DNA of 64,000 bases. Source: Arenimonas terrae. GTDB lineage: Bacteria; Pseudomonadota; Gammaproteobacteria; Xanthomonadales; Xanthomonadaceae. Below are positions 8,331 to 16,334 of this stretch, piece after piece. The DNA lies in the NCBI RefSeq assembly GCF_006265115.1, contig NZ_SMDR01000002.1:247743-311742 (forward strand). Reading direction: 5' to 3'. A program made the position numbers and the translations under genes. The notes under the pieces were generated by a model. That model had not been told where the DNA came from. It saw nothing but the letters and a program-made list of their open reading frames with translations, and ran no database searches. Numbering within the stretch: position 1 is the first letter of the stretch; each line of letters begins with the position of its first letter.

Positions 8331-9666
8331 GCAGCGGTCCCCATAGCCCGGCCGGAATGCCGTGATCATCCGAGGCTTCGAGCAGCGGCGCCAGCCCCCG
8401 GTCCTCCGGGCTCAGCTGGGGCCGGATCTCGCGGAGGTAGCGCTTGACCAAGGCGTCCTCGCGCCAGGCCGGGCTGTCGGCCAGGGCATCGAGCGCGGCG
8501 CGGGATTCGCGGCCCTCGCCCACGCACTCGAAGGGTTTGTGGTCGCGGTATTCCAGCAGCGCATCGAAACCCGGCGCCTGCTCCGGCTCGTCGAGCAGGT
8601 TGCGCCCGAAGATGCCCATCAGCCGCGGTTTCGGCATGAACGGCGCCAGGGCCAGGAACACGAAATGGCATTTGGGGCAGACGCCGCACCAGCGCTGCGC
8701 CGGGCGCTCGCCCAGCAGGTGGAAATTGCGGTTGCAGCTGGAGAAGTGCTGGTCGTAGCGGTCCAGGCGCGCGAACTGCCGCGCCACCGCCAGCTCCGAG
8801 AACGGCCGCAGCAGCGAGTAGTAGGCCAGGTCCGCCGCCACGTGCGAACGCAGGTGCGCGGCGAAGGCCTGCTCGAAGGCCCAGCCCTTGGACCACTGGT
8901 GGTTCACTTCGCCCGTGCCAGGGATCAGGCTGCCGTAGCTGGCCGAACGTTCGTTCGAGAACACCACCTGGTCGTGGCCCTGCAGCAGCGCCGCCACCGC
9001 CAGGATGGCGGAGTTCACCGCCGTCACCGGGATGTGGCCATTGAGCGCGCCCTGCTTGTTGTAGTCAAACAGCAGCGGCGACAGCGTGCGGGTGATGTTG
9101 AGCGTGGGCAGGCCGGTGCGTTCGGCGCAGGCCTTGATCAGCGGCGCGCTGCCGACCCAGGACACGGTCTGTTCGATGCCCAGCGCACGCAGGGCTTCGA
9201 TCGAGACCAGCGAGTCCTTGCCGCCGCCGATCGCCACGACGGCGTGGCGGCGCAGGCCGGCGTCCGTCGCGGCCGGCATCGCAGCCGCCGTCGCCGGAAA
9301 GACGATCCTGCCGCGCAGCGACAGCCCGTTGCGGTAGGCGAACTCGCCCAGCCCGTTTTCGTACAGCGAGGTCAGCAGTGCGGCGGTGGCGGCGTCGATG
9401 CCCTCGCCTTCGATCCGGATCTCCGGCGGCACGGCGGCCTTGTAGTAGCTGATGCCGGCGAACAGGTGCAGCAGGCGCAGCGCCCGCTGCACGGCGCCGG
9501 CGCGCGCGCCGTCGAGCGCGAACGGCGCGCCGGGGAAACGCACGGTCTCGACCAGGGCCGGGCCGTCGTCGAAGGCATAGGCCAGGCGCGCTTCGCCGGT
9601 GGCGGCGTCGAAGCCGCAGTCGAGGAAGCGGAAGGCGCGGATGGATTCGCGTTTGAACTCAGTCAT
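8311..9666 (-). CDS. murL: UDP-MurNAc-L-Ala-L-Glu epimerase MurL
   Basis: This 451-residue protein matches MurL, which epimerises the terminal L-glutamate of UDP-MurNAc-L-Ala-L-Glu to D-glutamate, in an ATP-dependent reaction. It replaces glutamate racemase MurI as the source of D-Glu for peptidoglycan. Visible features: a PP-loop-like nucleotide motif IGGGKDS at 146-152 and a C-terminal Cys cluster (Cys311; C-x2-C-x2-C at 327, 330, 333, CGVCPKC) that looks like a metal site. The ATG overlaps the lysAC stop (ATGACTGA), and the 3' end overlaps murD2, so the three genes are translationally coupled. Family recognition comes from the sequence pattern plus the murD2 neighbour. Confidence 0.9.
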   Translation of the reverse strand: MTEFKRESIRAFRFLDCGFDAATGEARLAYAFDDGPALVETVRFPGAPFALDGARAGAVQRALRLLHLFAGISYYKAAVPPEIRIEGEGIDAATAALLTSLYENGLGEFAYRNGLSLRGRIVFPATAAAMPAATDAGLRRHAVVAIGGGKDSLVSIEALRALGIEQTVSWVGSAPLIKACAERTGLPTLNITRTLSPLLFDYNKQGALNGHIPVTAVNSAILAVAALLQGHDQVVFSNERSASYGSLIPGTGEVNHQWSKGWAFEQAFAAHLRSHVAADLAYYSLLRPFSELAVARQFARLDRYDQHFSSCNRNFHLLGERPAQRWCGVCPKCHFVFLALAPFMPKPRLMGIFGRNLLDEPEQAPGFDALLEYRDHKPFECVGEGRESRAALDALADSPAWREDALVKRYLREIRPQLSPEDRGLAPLLEASDDHGIPAGLWGPLRAHFGA

Positions 9667-12277
9667 CGATCACGTCCTCCTGCGGCAGCTCGCGCAGGTT
9701 GTAGCGGTTGGCCATCACCGCGCCGTAGGCGCCGGCGTGGCCGACCAGGAGCACGTCGCCCTCGGCGGTGGCGTCGGGCAGACGGCGCTGGCGGCCGAGC
9801 ACGTCGCTGGATTCGCAGACCGGGCCAACCACCTCCGCGGGCTCGCCGGGCGGATCGTCCAGGCGCGTCAGGTTCACGATCTCGTGCCAGGCGTTGTACA
9901 GCGCCGGGCGCATCAGCGCGTTCATGCCGCCGTCGGCGCCGATGCGGCGCAGGCCCTGCTTGTCCACGGCCTGGGTGACCGTGAGCAGCAGCGCGCCGGC
10001 TTCGGCGACCAGGTAGCGGCCGGGCTCGACCCAGAGCGCGTACTGCGGCCAGGCGGCTTTCACTTCCGCCAGCGCGGCGCCGTAGGCCGCCATGTCGAAG
10101 GGTTCGGCGTCCGGGTCGTAGCTCACGCCCAGGCCGCCGCCGACATCGATGAAACCGATGCTGCCGATGCCTTCGGCCAGCGAGGCCAGCTGCGCGTAGA
10201 CGGTGCGCCAGTGGCCGGCGTCGTGGATGCCGCTGCCGATGTGCGCGTGCAGCCCGGCGATGCGGGCGCCGGCCGCGCGCGCCGCGGCGACGAAGTCCGG
10301 CACCGCCGATTCGGCCAGGCCGAACTTGGCGGTCTTGCCGCCGGTGCGGACCTTCTCGTGATGGCCCTGGCCGAAGCCCGGGTCCACGCGCAGCACGACC
10401 TCGCGGCCGCGGAACAGCTCCGGCCAGCGCGCCAGCGGATAGGTGCTGTCGAGCGTGACGTGCACGCCGCGCGCCATCGCCGCGGCCAGTTCCGCGCGCG
10501 GCGCGAAGCTGGGCGTGAACAGCACGCGGTCAGGCGCCAGCGCCGGCAGCACGGTGTACAGGTGTTCGAGCTCGGCCTTCGACACACACTCGAAGCCGAA
10601 CCCCTCGGCCTCCAGCGTGCGCAGCACGGCGGGGTGGGCATTGGCCTTGAGCGCGTAGAAGCGCCGGTCGACGGCCGACAGGCCGGCGATCTCGCGGGCG
10701 CGGGCCCGCACCGTCGGCAGGTGGTAGAGGTAGCGCGGCGTTCCCGCTGCGGCGGCCTTCAGTACGCGCGCACGGTCGGATTCCCACCACAGCGGCGCGC
10801 GCCGGCTGTCGGGGCGGTCGATGCGGCGCCAGCTCGGGCCGAACACCGCCGCCTCGGTCACCGGCATCGCGCCCGAGTGCGCCAGCAGCGCGTGCAGGCG
10901 CGGCAGCATGCCTTCGGCCAGGCCTTCGTCCACCACGAAGGTGAGGTTGAGGTCGTTGGACGACTGCGAGATCAGGTGCACGCGCTCGCGGCCGAACTCG
11001 GCCCAGACGTCCGACAGCTTGTGCAGCAGCGAACGCATGCCGCGGCCGACCAGGGTGATCGCCGCGCAGGGCGCGATCACCTTCACGCGGCAGACCTGGG
11101 CCAGGTCGGCGCACAGCGCGTCCAGCACGTTGGTGTTCACCAGGTTGTCGCTGGGGTCCAGGGACACGGTGACATTGGCCTCGGACGAACCGATCAGGTC
11201 GATGGACAGACCGTGGGCCTTGAAGCGTTCGAACACGTCCGACAGGAAGCCCACCTGCTGCCACATGCCGATGGTCTCCATCGACACCAGCACGATGCCG
11301 CGGCGCGAGCTGATCGCCTTGACGCCCGGCAGCGTGGCCGCGGAGGAATCGATCACCGTGCCCGCCATGTCCGGCCGTTCGGTGTCTCGGATCCAGATCG
11401 GCACGCGCGCCTCGCGGCAGGGATGGATGCAGCGCGGATGCAGCACCTTGGCGCCGGTGGTGGCGATTTCCTGCGCTTCCTCGTAGTCAAGGCGGCTGAG
11501 CAGGCGCGCGTCGGGCACGGCGCGCGGGTTGGCGCTGAACATGCCGGGCACGTCGGTCCATATTTCGACGCGGCGCGCGCCGATCAGGGCGCCGAAATAC
11601 GCCGCCGAGGTGTCGGAGCCGCCGCGGCCCAGGATGGCCGTGCCGCCATCGGGCGCGCGCGCGATGAAACCCTGGGCGATGCGCAGCGCCGGGCCGGCGG
11701 CGTCGAAACGCCTGCGCAGGCCGGCGTCGCCGGTGTAGTCGCAGGAGGCCGAGAGGCGCTTGCTCCACTCGTTCTGGTTGGGCATCGGCCGGGCGTGGAT
11801 CCACTCGCGCGAATCGGTCCAGCCCACGTCCAGCCCCTGCGTGCGCAGGTAGGCGACGCCGAGCGTGGACGACAGCAGTTCGCCCTGCGCCATCACCTCG
11901 GCCTGCCAGTCGAGCGTGCCCGCGGCGGCGCGCGGGTCGTCGCCGAGCATGATCAGCGCGGCCAGGCGCTCGGTGAGCGCGCCGGGGTCGACGCCGAGCT
12001 CGCCGGCGAAGTCCTCGTGCCGGTGCACCAGCGCGCCGATGCGCGCATGCGTGCCCGCCGGATCGGCGTGGCCGTCGCAGATGGCCTGCAGTTCGTTGGT
12101 GACGCCCGACAGCGCCGACACCACCACCAGCACGCGGACGTGTTCCTCGTCCGCGCGCCGTTTCATCAGCCGGCCGATCGTGTCCCAACGGTGGCGCCGG
12201 GACACCGAGGTGCCTCCGAACTTGAGGACGATCCAATCCGGTGCGTCGGCACCGGCGACAGGCGGGGCTGGGCTCAT
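9659..12277 (-). CDS. lysAC: bifunctional aspartate kinase / diaminopimelate decarboxylase
   Basis: This 872-residue fusion joins the first and last enzymes of lysine synthesis. Residues about 15-450 are an aspartate kinase (LKFGGTSVS at 18-26, ACT regulatory domains at about 325-450, where lysine usually inhibits). Residues about 500-872 are a PLP-dependent diaminopimelate decarboxylase: the PLP lysine is Lys544 in YALKANAHP, with HAHIGSG and EPGRYLV motifs further on. The fusion is characteristic of Xanthomonadaceae. It heads the operon lysAC-murL-murD2; DAP is also a cell-wall precursor, so the operon couples lysine/DAP balance with peptidoglycan stem synthesis. No frameshift or interruption is visible across the fusion joint. 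Confidence 0.94.
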   Translation of the reverse strand: MSPAPPVAGADAPDWIVLKFGGTSVSRRHRWDTIGRLMKRRADEEHVRVLVVVSALSGVTNELQAICDGHADPAGTHARIGALVHRHEDFAGELGVDPGALTERLAALIMLGDDPRAAAGTLDWQAEVMAQGELLSSTLGVAYLRTQGLDVGWTDSREWIHARPMPNQNEWSKRLSASCDYTGDAGLRRRFDAAGPALRIAQGFIARAPDGGTAILGRGGSDTSAAYFGALIGARRVEIWTDVPGMFSANPRAVPDARLLSRLDYEEAQEIATTGAKVLHPRCIHPCREARVPIWIRDTERPDMAGTVIDSSAATLPGVKAISSRRGIVLVSMETIGMWQQVGFLSDVFERFKAHGLSIDLIGSSEANVTVSLDPSDNLVNTNVLDALCADLAQVCRVKVIAPCAAITLVGRGMRSLLHKLSDVWAEFGRERVHLISQSSNDLNLTFVVDEGLAEGMLPRLHALLAHSGAMPVTEAAVFGPSWRRIDRPDSRRAPLWWESDRARVLKAAAAGTPRYLYHLPTVRARAREIAGLSAVDRRFYALKANAHPAVLRTLEAEGFGFECVSKAELEHLYTVLPALAPDRVLFTPSFAPRAELAAAMARGVHVTLDSTYPLARWPELFRGREVVLRVDPGFGQGHHEKVRTGGKTAKFGLAESAVPDFVAAARAAGARIAGLHAHIGSGIHDAGHWRTVYAQLASLAEGIGSIGFIDVGGGLGVSYDPDAEPFDMAAYGAALAEVKAAWPQYALWVEPGRYLVAEAGALLLTVTQAVDKQGLRRIGADGGMNALMRPALYNAWHEIVNLTRLDDPPGEPAEVVGPVCESSDVLGRQRRLPDATAEGDVLLVGHAGAYGAVMANRYNLRELPQEDVIDD

Positions 12278-12404
12278 GGTCAGGGCTTATGATGGACGGG
12301 CGCCGGCGCGTGCGGCGCGGCGTCCCGCAGTGTAAACGAAGGCGCCGCCACCCGACCCGCCAGCCCGCGAACGATCCGTCATGAGCACCGAACGGGAGCC
12401 ACGC

Positions 12405-13280
12405 ATGCGCCGCAGGGATTTCCTCCAGCTCGACGTCTTCGCCGACCGCCCCGGCGCCGGCAACCCGCTGGCCGTGGTGCTCGACGCCCGCGACCTGGAC
12501 ACCGGCGCCATGCAGGCCTTCGCCGCCTGGACCAACCTCTCGGAAACCACCTTCGTGCTGCCGCCGGTCGAGGCCGCGGCCAGCTACCGCGTGCGCATCT
12601 TCACCCCGCGCCAGGAACTGCCCTTCGCCGGCCATCCCAGCGTCGGCACCGCCCACGCCCTGCTCGAGGCCGGCCTGGTCAGCGCCCGCGCCGGCCAGCT
12701 GGTGCAGGAATGCGCCGCCGGCCTGCTGCCCGTGCAGGTGGCGGGGGAAGGCGCGGCCCGGCGGGTGTCGGTGCGGGCTCCCCGCGGTCGGATCCGGCCG
12801 CTGCGGGCGCGGCCCGACGCGCTGCTGGAAGCCGCCTTGGCCGGACTGGTGCGCGGCGACCTGGCGCCGGCCCTCATCGACAACGGACCGGCCTGGTGGG
12901 TGGTCGAACTGGCCGATGCCCACCAGGTGCGCGCCATGGTGCCGCGGCTGCGCGAGATCGCCGCCCTGACCGAGGCCTCCGGCGCGGTCGGTCTGGCGGT
13001 GTTCGGGCGTGCCGCCGGCACCGACCACGCGCTGGCCGTGCGCGCCTACTGCCCGGCCGACGGCATTCCCGAAGACCCGGTGACCGGCAGCGCCAACGCC
13101 GCCATCGCCGCCTGGCTGCACGAGAACCAGGCGCTGGCCGCGGTCGGCAATCCCTACGTCGCCAGCCAGGGCCGCGAGATCGGACGCGACGGCCGGGTCG
13201 AGGTGCGCGTGGATGCCGATGGCGAAGTCTGGATCGGCGGCTGCACCCAGACCGTCATCCGCGGCACGCTGGACTGGTAA
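12405..13280 (+). CDS. PhzF family isomerase-fold protein (copy 1)
   Basis: This 291-residue protein has the two-lobed PhzF/diaminopimelate-epimerase-like fold, with the N-terminal signature LDVFADRPGAGNPLAVV, the conserved ETTFVLPP that holds the acidic catalytic residue, FAGHPSVGTAH, and the C-terminal EDPVTGSAN. PhzF proteins isomerise small metabolites; the substrate here is unknown, and there are no phenazine genes nearby. I start it at the ATG at 12405, with GGGAG six bases upstream, instead of 12381; this makes it exactly as long as the copy that follows. Divergent from lysAC. Confidence 0.85.
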   Translation: MRRRDFLQLDVFADRPGAGNPLAVVLDARDLDTGAMQAFAAWTNLSETTFVLPPVEAAASYRVRIFTPRQELPFAGHPSVGTAHALLEAGLVSARAGQLVQECAAGLLPVQVAGEGAARRVSVRAPRGRIRPLRARPDALLEAALAGLVRGDLAPALIDNGPAWWVVELADAHQVRAMVPRLREIAALTEASGAVGLAVFGRAAGTDHALAVRAYCPADGIPEDPVTGSANAAIAAWLHENQALAAVGNPYVASQGREIGRDGRVEVRVDADGEVWIGGCTQTVIRGTLDW

Positions 13281-13312
13281 CCTTCGCTTCCCCCACCGGG
13301 CAGGAAGCCCCG

Positions 13313-14188
13313 ATGTCCCGTGCCTTCGTGCAACTCGATGTCTTCGCCGCCCGTCCGGGCGACGGCAACCCGCTGGCCGTGGTGCTCGACGCCAAGGGCC
13401 TGGACGACACCACCATGCAGGCGATCGCCCGCTGGACGCGCCTGCCGGAAACCACCTTCGTGCTGCCGCCGAGCACGCCGGAGGCCAGCTACCGCCTGCG
13501 CATCTTCAGCCCGCGCCGCGAAGTGCCCTTCGCCGGGCACCCGAGCATCGGCAGCGCGCATGCGGTGCTCGAGGCCGGCCTGGCCCAGGTGCGCGACGGC
13601 CAGCTGGTGCAGGAATGCGCGGTCGGCCTGCTGCCGATCGAGGTGCGCGGCGAAGGCCGCGAGCGCCGGCTGTCGGTGCGGGCGCCGCGGGCGCGGGTGC
13701 TGGAGGTCGGGCAGCCCGACGACCGGCGCCTCGGGGCCGCGCTCAAGGGCTACGTGCCGGGCGCCCTGCCGCCGGTGCTGATGGACGGCGGCCGCCGCTG
13801 GTGGCTGGCCGAACTCGTGGACGAAGCCTCGGTGCGCAGCCTGGTGCCGCGCTGGGATGCGGTGTCGGCGCTGGCGCGCGGCCACGATGCGATGGGCCTG
13901 TGCGTGTTCGCTCGCTGCATCGGGCGCGACTATGACCTGGTGGTGCGCGCCCTGGTGGGTCAGCCCGCGCAGGTCGAGGACGCCGCCTCCGGCGCGGCCA
14001 ACGCAACGCTGGCCGCGTATCTGCACGCCAGCAACGCCCTGCCCCACCCCGACGGCCGCTATGTCGTCAGCCAGGGCCGCGAAGTCGGCCACGACGCGCG
14101 CCTGGAGCTGCGCGTGGACGCCGAGGGCGAAGTCTGGTCCGGCGGCATGGTGCAGACGGTCGTGCGCGGCCAGCTCGACTGGCCATGA
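13313..14188 (+). CDS. PhzF family isomerase-fold protein (copy 2)
   Basis: Also 291 residues, clearly a tandem duplicate of the preceding gene: the openings LDVFAARPGDGNPLAVV, ETTFVLPP and FAGHPSIGSAH are nearly the same, and the C-termini both end (V/I)(V/I)RG(Q/T)LDW. An important difference is in the C-terminal acidic loop: copy 1 has EDPVTGSAN, copy 2 has EDAASGAAN, so the substrate may differ. AGGAAG precedes the ATG. The 32-base gap suggests one transcript. A terminator follows at 14218. Confidence 0.85.
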   Translation: MSRAFVQLDVFAARPGDGNPLAVVLDAKGLDDTTMQAIARWTRLPETTFVLPPSTPEASYRLRIFSPRREVPFAGHPSIGSAHAVLEAGLAQVRDGQLVQECAVGLLPIEVRGEGRERRLSVRAPRARVLEVGQPDDRRLGAALKGYVPGALPPVLMDGGRRWWLAELVDEASVRSLVPRWDAVSALARGHDAMGLCVFARCIGRDYDLVVRALVGQPAQVEDAASGAANATLAAYLHASNALPHPDGRYVVSQGREVGHDARLELRVDAEGEVWSGGMVQTVVRGQLDWP

Positions 14189-14217
14189 CGTTCGCGGTGC
14201 CGCCGCGCTGAAAAAGC

Positions 14218-14239
14218 GAAGGGGCCCGAGGGCCCCTTC
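14218..14239. terminator. bidirectional terminator between phzF-like gene and glycine-zipper gene
   Basis: GAAGGGGCCC and GGGCCCCTTC form a 9-10 bp stem with a 2-4 base loop. On the minus strand it is followed by CGCTTTTT, giving a good T-run after the glycine-zipper gene (ends 14267). On the plus strand CTGTG follows, weaker. Confidence 0.75.
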
Positions 14240-14266
14240 TGTGCGGTCAACTGAGGGAGAGAGTGC

Positions 14267-14932
14267 TCAGCCTTCCGGCGTGACGTCCACGCGGACGCGG
14301 ATTTCGCTGCCCGGGTGGTAATCGGTGACGGTCTGGTAGGTGCGACCGGCGTATTCGTAGGCGACGCGGTAGCCGACCACACGCTCTTCGCGGCGGTAGT
14401 CGGTGACCACGCGGCAGCGCTGCACTTCGGCCTGACCGTAACCGGCGTTGTGGCCGTAGTAGCGGTCGTCGCGATAACCGTAGGCATCGCGGCGCTGGCC
14501 GTTGCGCTCGATGTTGTGGCCGATGGCGCCGCCGATCACGGCACCGGCGACCGTCGCGGCCTGGCGGCCGTCGCCATTGCCGACACTGTTGCCGAGCACG
14601 CCGCCGACGATGGCGCCGAGCACCGCACCGCCGCCGCTCGGGCGACGCTGGTAGCGGTCGTAGCGCGGATCCTGGCGGTAGTCGCGGGCGTAGGAAGGCG
14701 CCGGCTCGCGCCAGCATTCCTGGCGGTTGACGGGCTGGCCCGGCTCGACGATCGGATCCACGCTCACCACGCGCGCCAGGTCATAGGCCGGACCCTGGTC
14801 GCCGGCATAGCCGGACTCATAACCGTAATCGTCGTCGTAACCGCGGTTGGCGTCGTAGTAGTCGTTGGCGTTCGCGCTGCCGGCCGCGAAGGCCAGGGCA
14901 AGGGCGAGGGAGCTGACGGCAAGGGCTTTCAT
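14267..14932 (-). CDS. glycine-zipper 2TM domain envelope protein
   Basis: This 221-residue secreted protein has a signal peptide (MKALAVSSLALALAFAAGS..., cleavage near ANA-ND), then a Tyr/Asp/Gly-rich low-complexity stretch (YDANRGYDDDYGYESGYAGD). In the middle is a glycine-zipper (GGAVLGAIVGGVLGNSVG and AGAVIGGAIG, about residues 105-140), as in the Rickettsia 17-kDa antigen-like family (PF05433). The C-terminal part is a Tyr/Arg-rich beta domain. Such proteins insert in or lie against the outer membrane; no enzymatic role is known. The start at 14932 is chosen because it opens directly with a signal peptide; an upstream extension to 15016 would overlap the next gene and bury it. Confidence 0.8.
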   Translation of the reverse strand: MKALAVSSLALALAFAAGSANANDYYDANRGYDDDYGYESGYAGDQGPAYDLARVVSVDPIVEPGQPVNRQECWREPAPSYARDYRQDPRYDRYQRRPSGGGAVLGAIVGGVLGNSVGNGDGRQAATVAGAVIGGAIGHNIERNGQRRDAYGYRDDRYYGHNAGYGQAEVQRCRVVTDYRREERVVGYRVAYEYAGRTYQTVTDYHPGSEIRVRVDVTPEG

Positions 14933-14999
14933 GGGCGACTCCTGGCGCCGGATTGGCGCGAGGGCATGCTCGGGCCGGGGCGCCCAACTGCCGCTGAAC

Positions 15000-15698
15000 T
15001 CAGGCCCGCAGGGCAATCCCGTTCAGCCATTCGACAGCCTGCTCCGCGGCTTCGGCGGCGCGCCGGCCGAGCAGTGGTCCGACATGGCTTCCCGGCCAGC
15101 AGTGCAGCCGGGCACCCAGCTGTCGCGCCAGGGCCTCGGAGGCGGCGGGCGGCACGTCCTCGTCCCCGTCCGAGGCCAGCACGAGCACGGGCGCGCGGAC
15201 CGGCGCGATGGCCACGCCGGCGCAGGCCTGGTCCAGGACCCGGCCGGATTCGTCGCGCCAGCGCCGGAACGCATACAGTGCGGCGGCGTCATCGGCGTCC
15301 GGCATTGCCCGGCGGGTGCCGGCCAGCGAGGCTTCGCGGCCCCAGGGCACCACGGCCGGCCGTGGCGGCGACGGCAGCCCGTCCGGCGGCAGCGGATTGA
15401 CCAGCACCAGGGCATCGGCGGCGTCCGCCTTCATCAGGGCGAGCAGGCCGCCCAGGCTGGCGCCGACCAGCACCAGCCGGCCGCCTTGCTGCTCGCGGCG
15501 CGCCGCACCCAGCCAGCCGCCGGCCTGCGCGGCGTAGTCGCCGAGCGTGGTCGCGGCCAGCCCCTGCGGCCCGGCCATCAGGTCGGGCGCATGCACCTCG
15601 TAGCCGTGGGCGGCGAACACGCGCGCCCACACGTTCCACTCCCAGCCGCCGCCGCCCGCGCCATGCACGAAGACGGCGGCGCGCGCCGCTTCAGACAA
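15000..15698 (-). CDS. alpha/beta hydrolase
   Basis: This 232-residue serine hydrolase has the oxyanion-hole motif HGAGG (residues 12-16), the nucleophile elbow GASLGG (about 78-83), an Asp in ASDGDEDVPP and a His in CWPGSHVGPLL. The start is a TTG at 15698 that overlaps the stop of the OsmC gene (TTGTCTGA); no later start keeps the HGAGG motif in place, so the rare start codon is likely real. Substrate unknown. Translational coupling to the upstream osmC-like gene suggests a shared role in detoxification. Confidence 0.75.
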   Translation of the reverse strand: MSEAARAAVFVHGAGGGGWEWNVWARVFAAHGYEVHAPDLMAGPQGLAATTLGDYAAQAGGWLGAARREQQGGRLVLVGASLGGLLALMKADAADALVLVNPLPPDGLPSPPRPAVVPWGREASLAGTRRAMPDADDAAALYAFRRWRDESGRVLDQACAGVAIAPVRAPVLVLASDGDEDVPPAASEALARQLGARLHCWPGSHVGPLLGRRAAEAAEQAVEWLNGIALRA

Positions 15699-16119
15699 GC
15701 TTGGCGTCCATGGTCACCGGAATGCCGAGGGCGCGCGAGATCACGCAGTTCTCCTTGGCATTGGTGGCGATGTCGGCGAAGCCCGCGGCGTCGATGCCGG
15801 GGATGCTCGCGGTCACCGTCAAGTGCACGCCGACCGCGTGCGGGCCCGGCGAGGTTTCCATCAGCACTTCGGCCTTGGTGTCGATGCGGCTGGCAGTGAA
15901 GCCGGCGTTCTGCAGCATGAAGCTCAGCGCCATCGAGTAGCAGCCGGCATGCGCGGCGGCAAGCAGCTCCTCGGGGTTGGTGCCCTTCTCCTCGCCGAAG
16001 CGGGTGTTGAAGGAATAGCGGGTGCCCTCGAACAGACCGCTCTGCGGCGTGCTCATGCGGCCCTGGCCGGACTTGAGGTCGCCCTCCCAGTGGGCGGTGG
16101 CGTGGCGCTTGAATCCCAT
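15691..16119 (-). CDS. OsmC/Ohr family peroxiredoxin-like protein
   Basis: This 142-residue protein matches the OsmC subfamily of thiol peroxidases that reduce organic hydroperoxides. The two redox cysteines are in place: one in AAAHAGCYSMALS (about residue 60) and one in NAKENCVISRA (about residue 125). The start at 16119 gives MGFKRHATAHWEGDL, the standard OsmC opening. It overlaps the hydrolase gene by 8 bases at its 3' end. It lies divergent from the EF-G-like gene, with a 215-base gap. Confidence 0.88.
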   Translation of the reverse strand: MGFKRHATAHWEGDLKSGQGRMSTPQSGLFEGTRYSFNTRFGEEKGTNPEELLAAAHAGCYSMALSFMLQNAGFTASRIDTKAEVLMETSPGPHAVGVHLTVTASIPGIDAAGFADIATNAKENCVISRALGIPVTMDAKLV

Positions 16120-16334
16120 GGCGGTTCTCCGGTGGCGGGCCGCGGGGGGCGGCCGGGAGGGCCATGATAGTCCCCGGGTTGACCCGGCGGGGCGCTGGTG
16201 GAAGGCTAGCCCTCCCGGCTCCGGCCGGGGTTCCGCCATGACCGACGCGCGGTCGCGCGAAAAACGACCTGGCAGCGCCACTGCGCCGCCGACCATGACG
16301 GCCTATCCACCCATCACTTGGGAGAGACGGCCTC

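Noticed and set aside
9599-12292. An 897-codon open frame on the plus strand opposite lysAC.
   Set aside because: Antisense of lysAC, low-complexity His/Ala/Arg/Val composition, no start signals or domains.
12381-12404. Start of the first PhzF-like gene at 12381.
   Set aside because: It lacks a ribosome-binding site, while the ATG at 12405 has GGGAG and gives the same length as the second copy.
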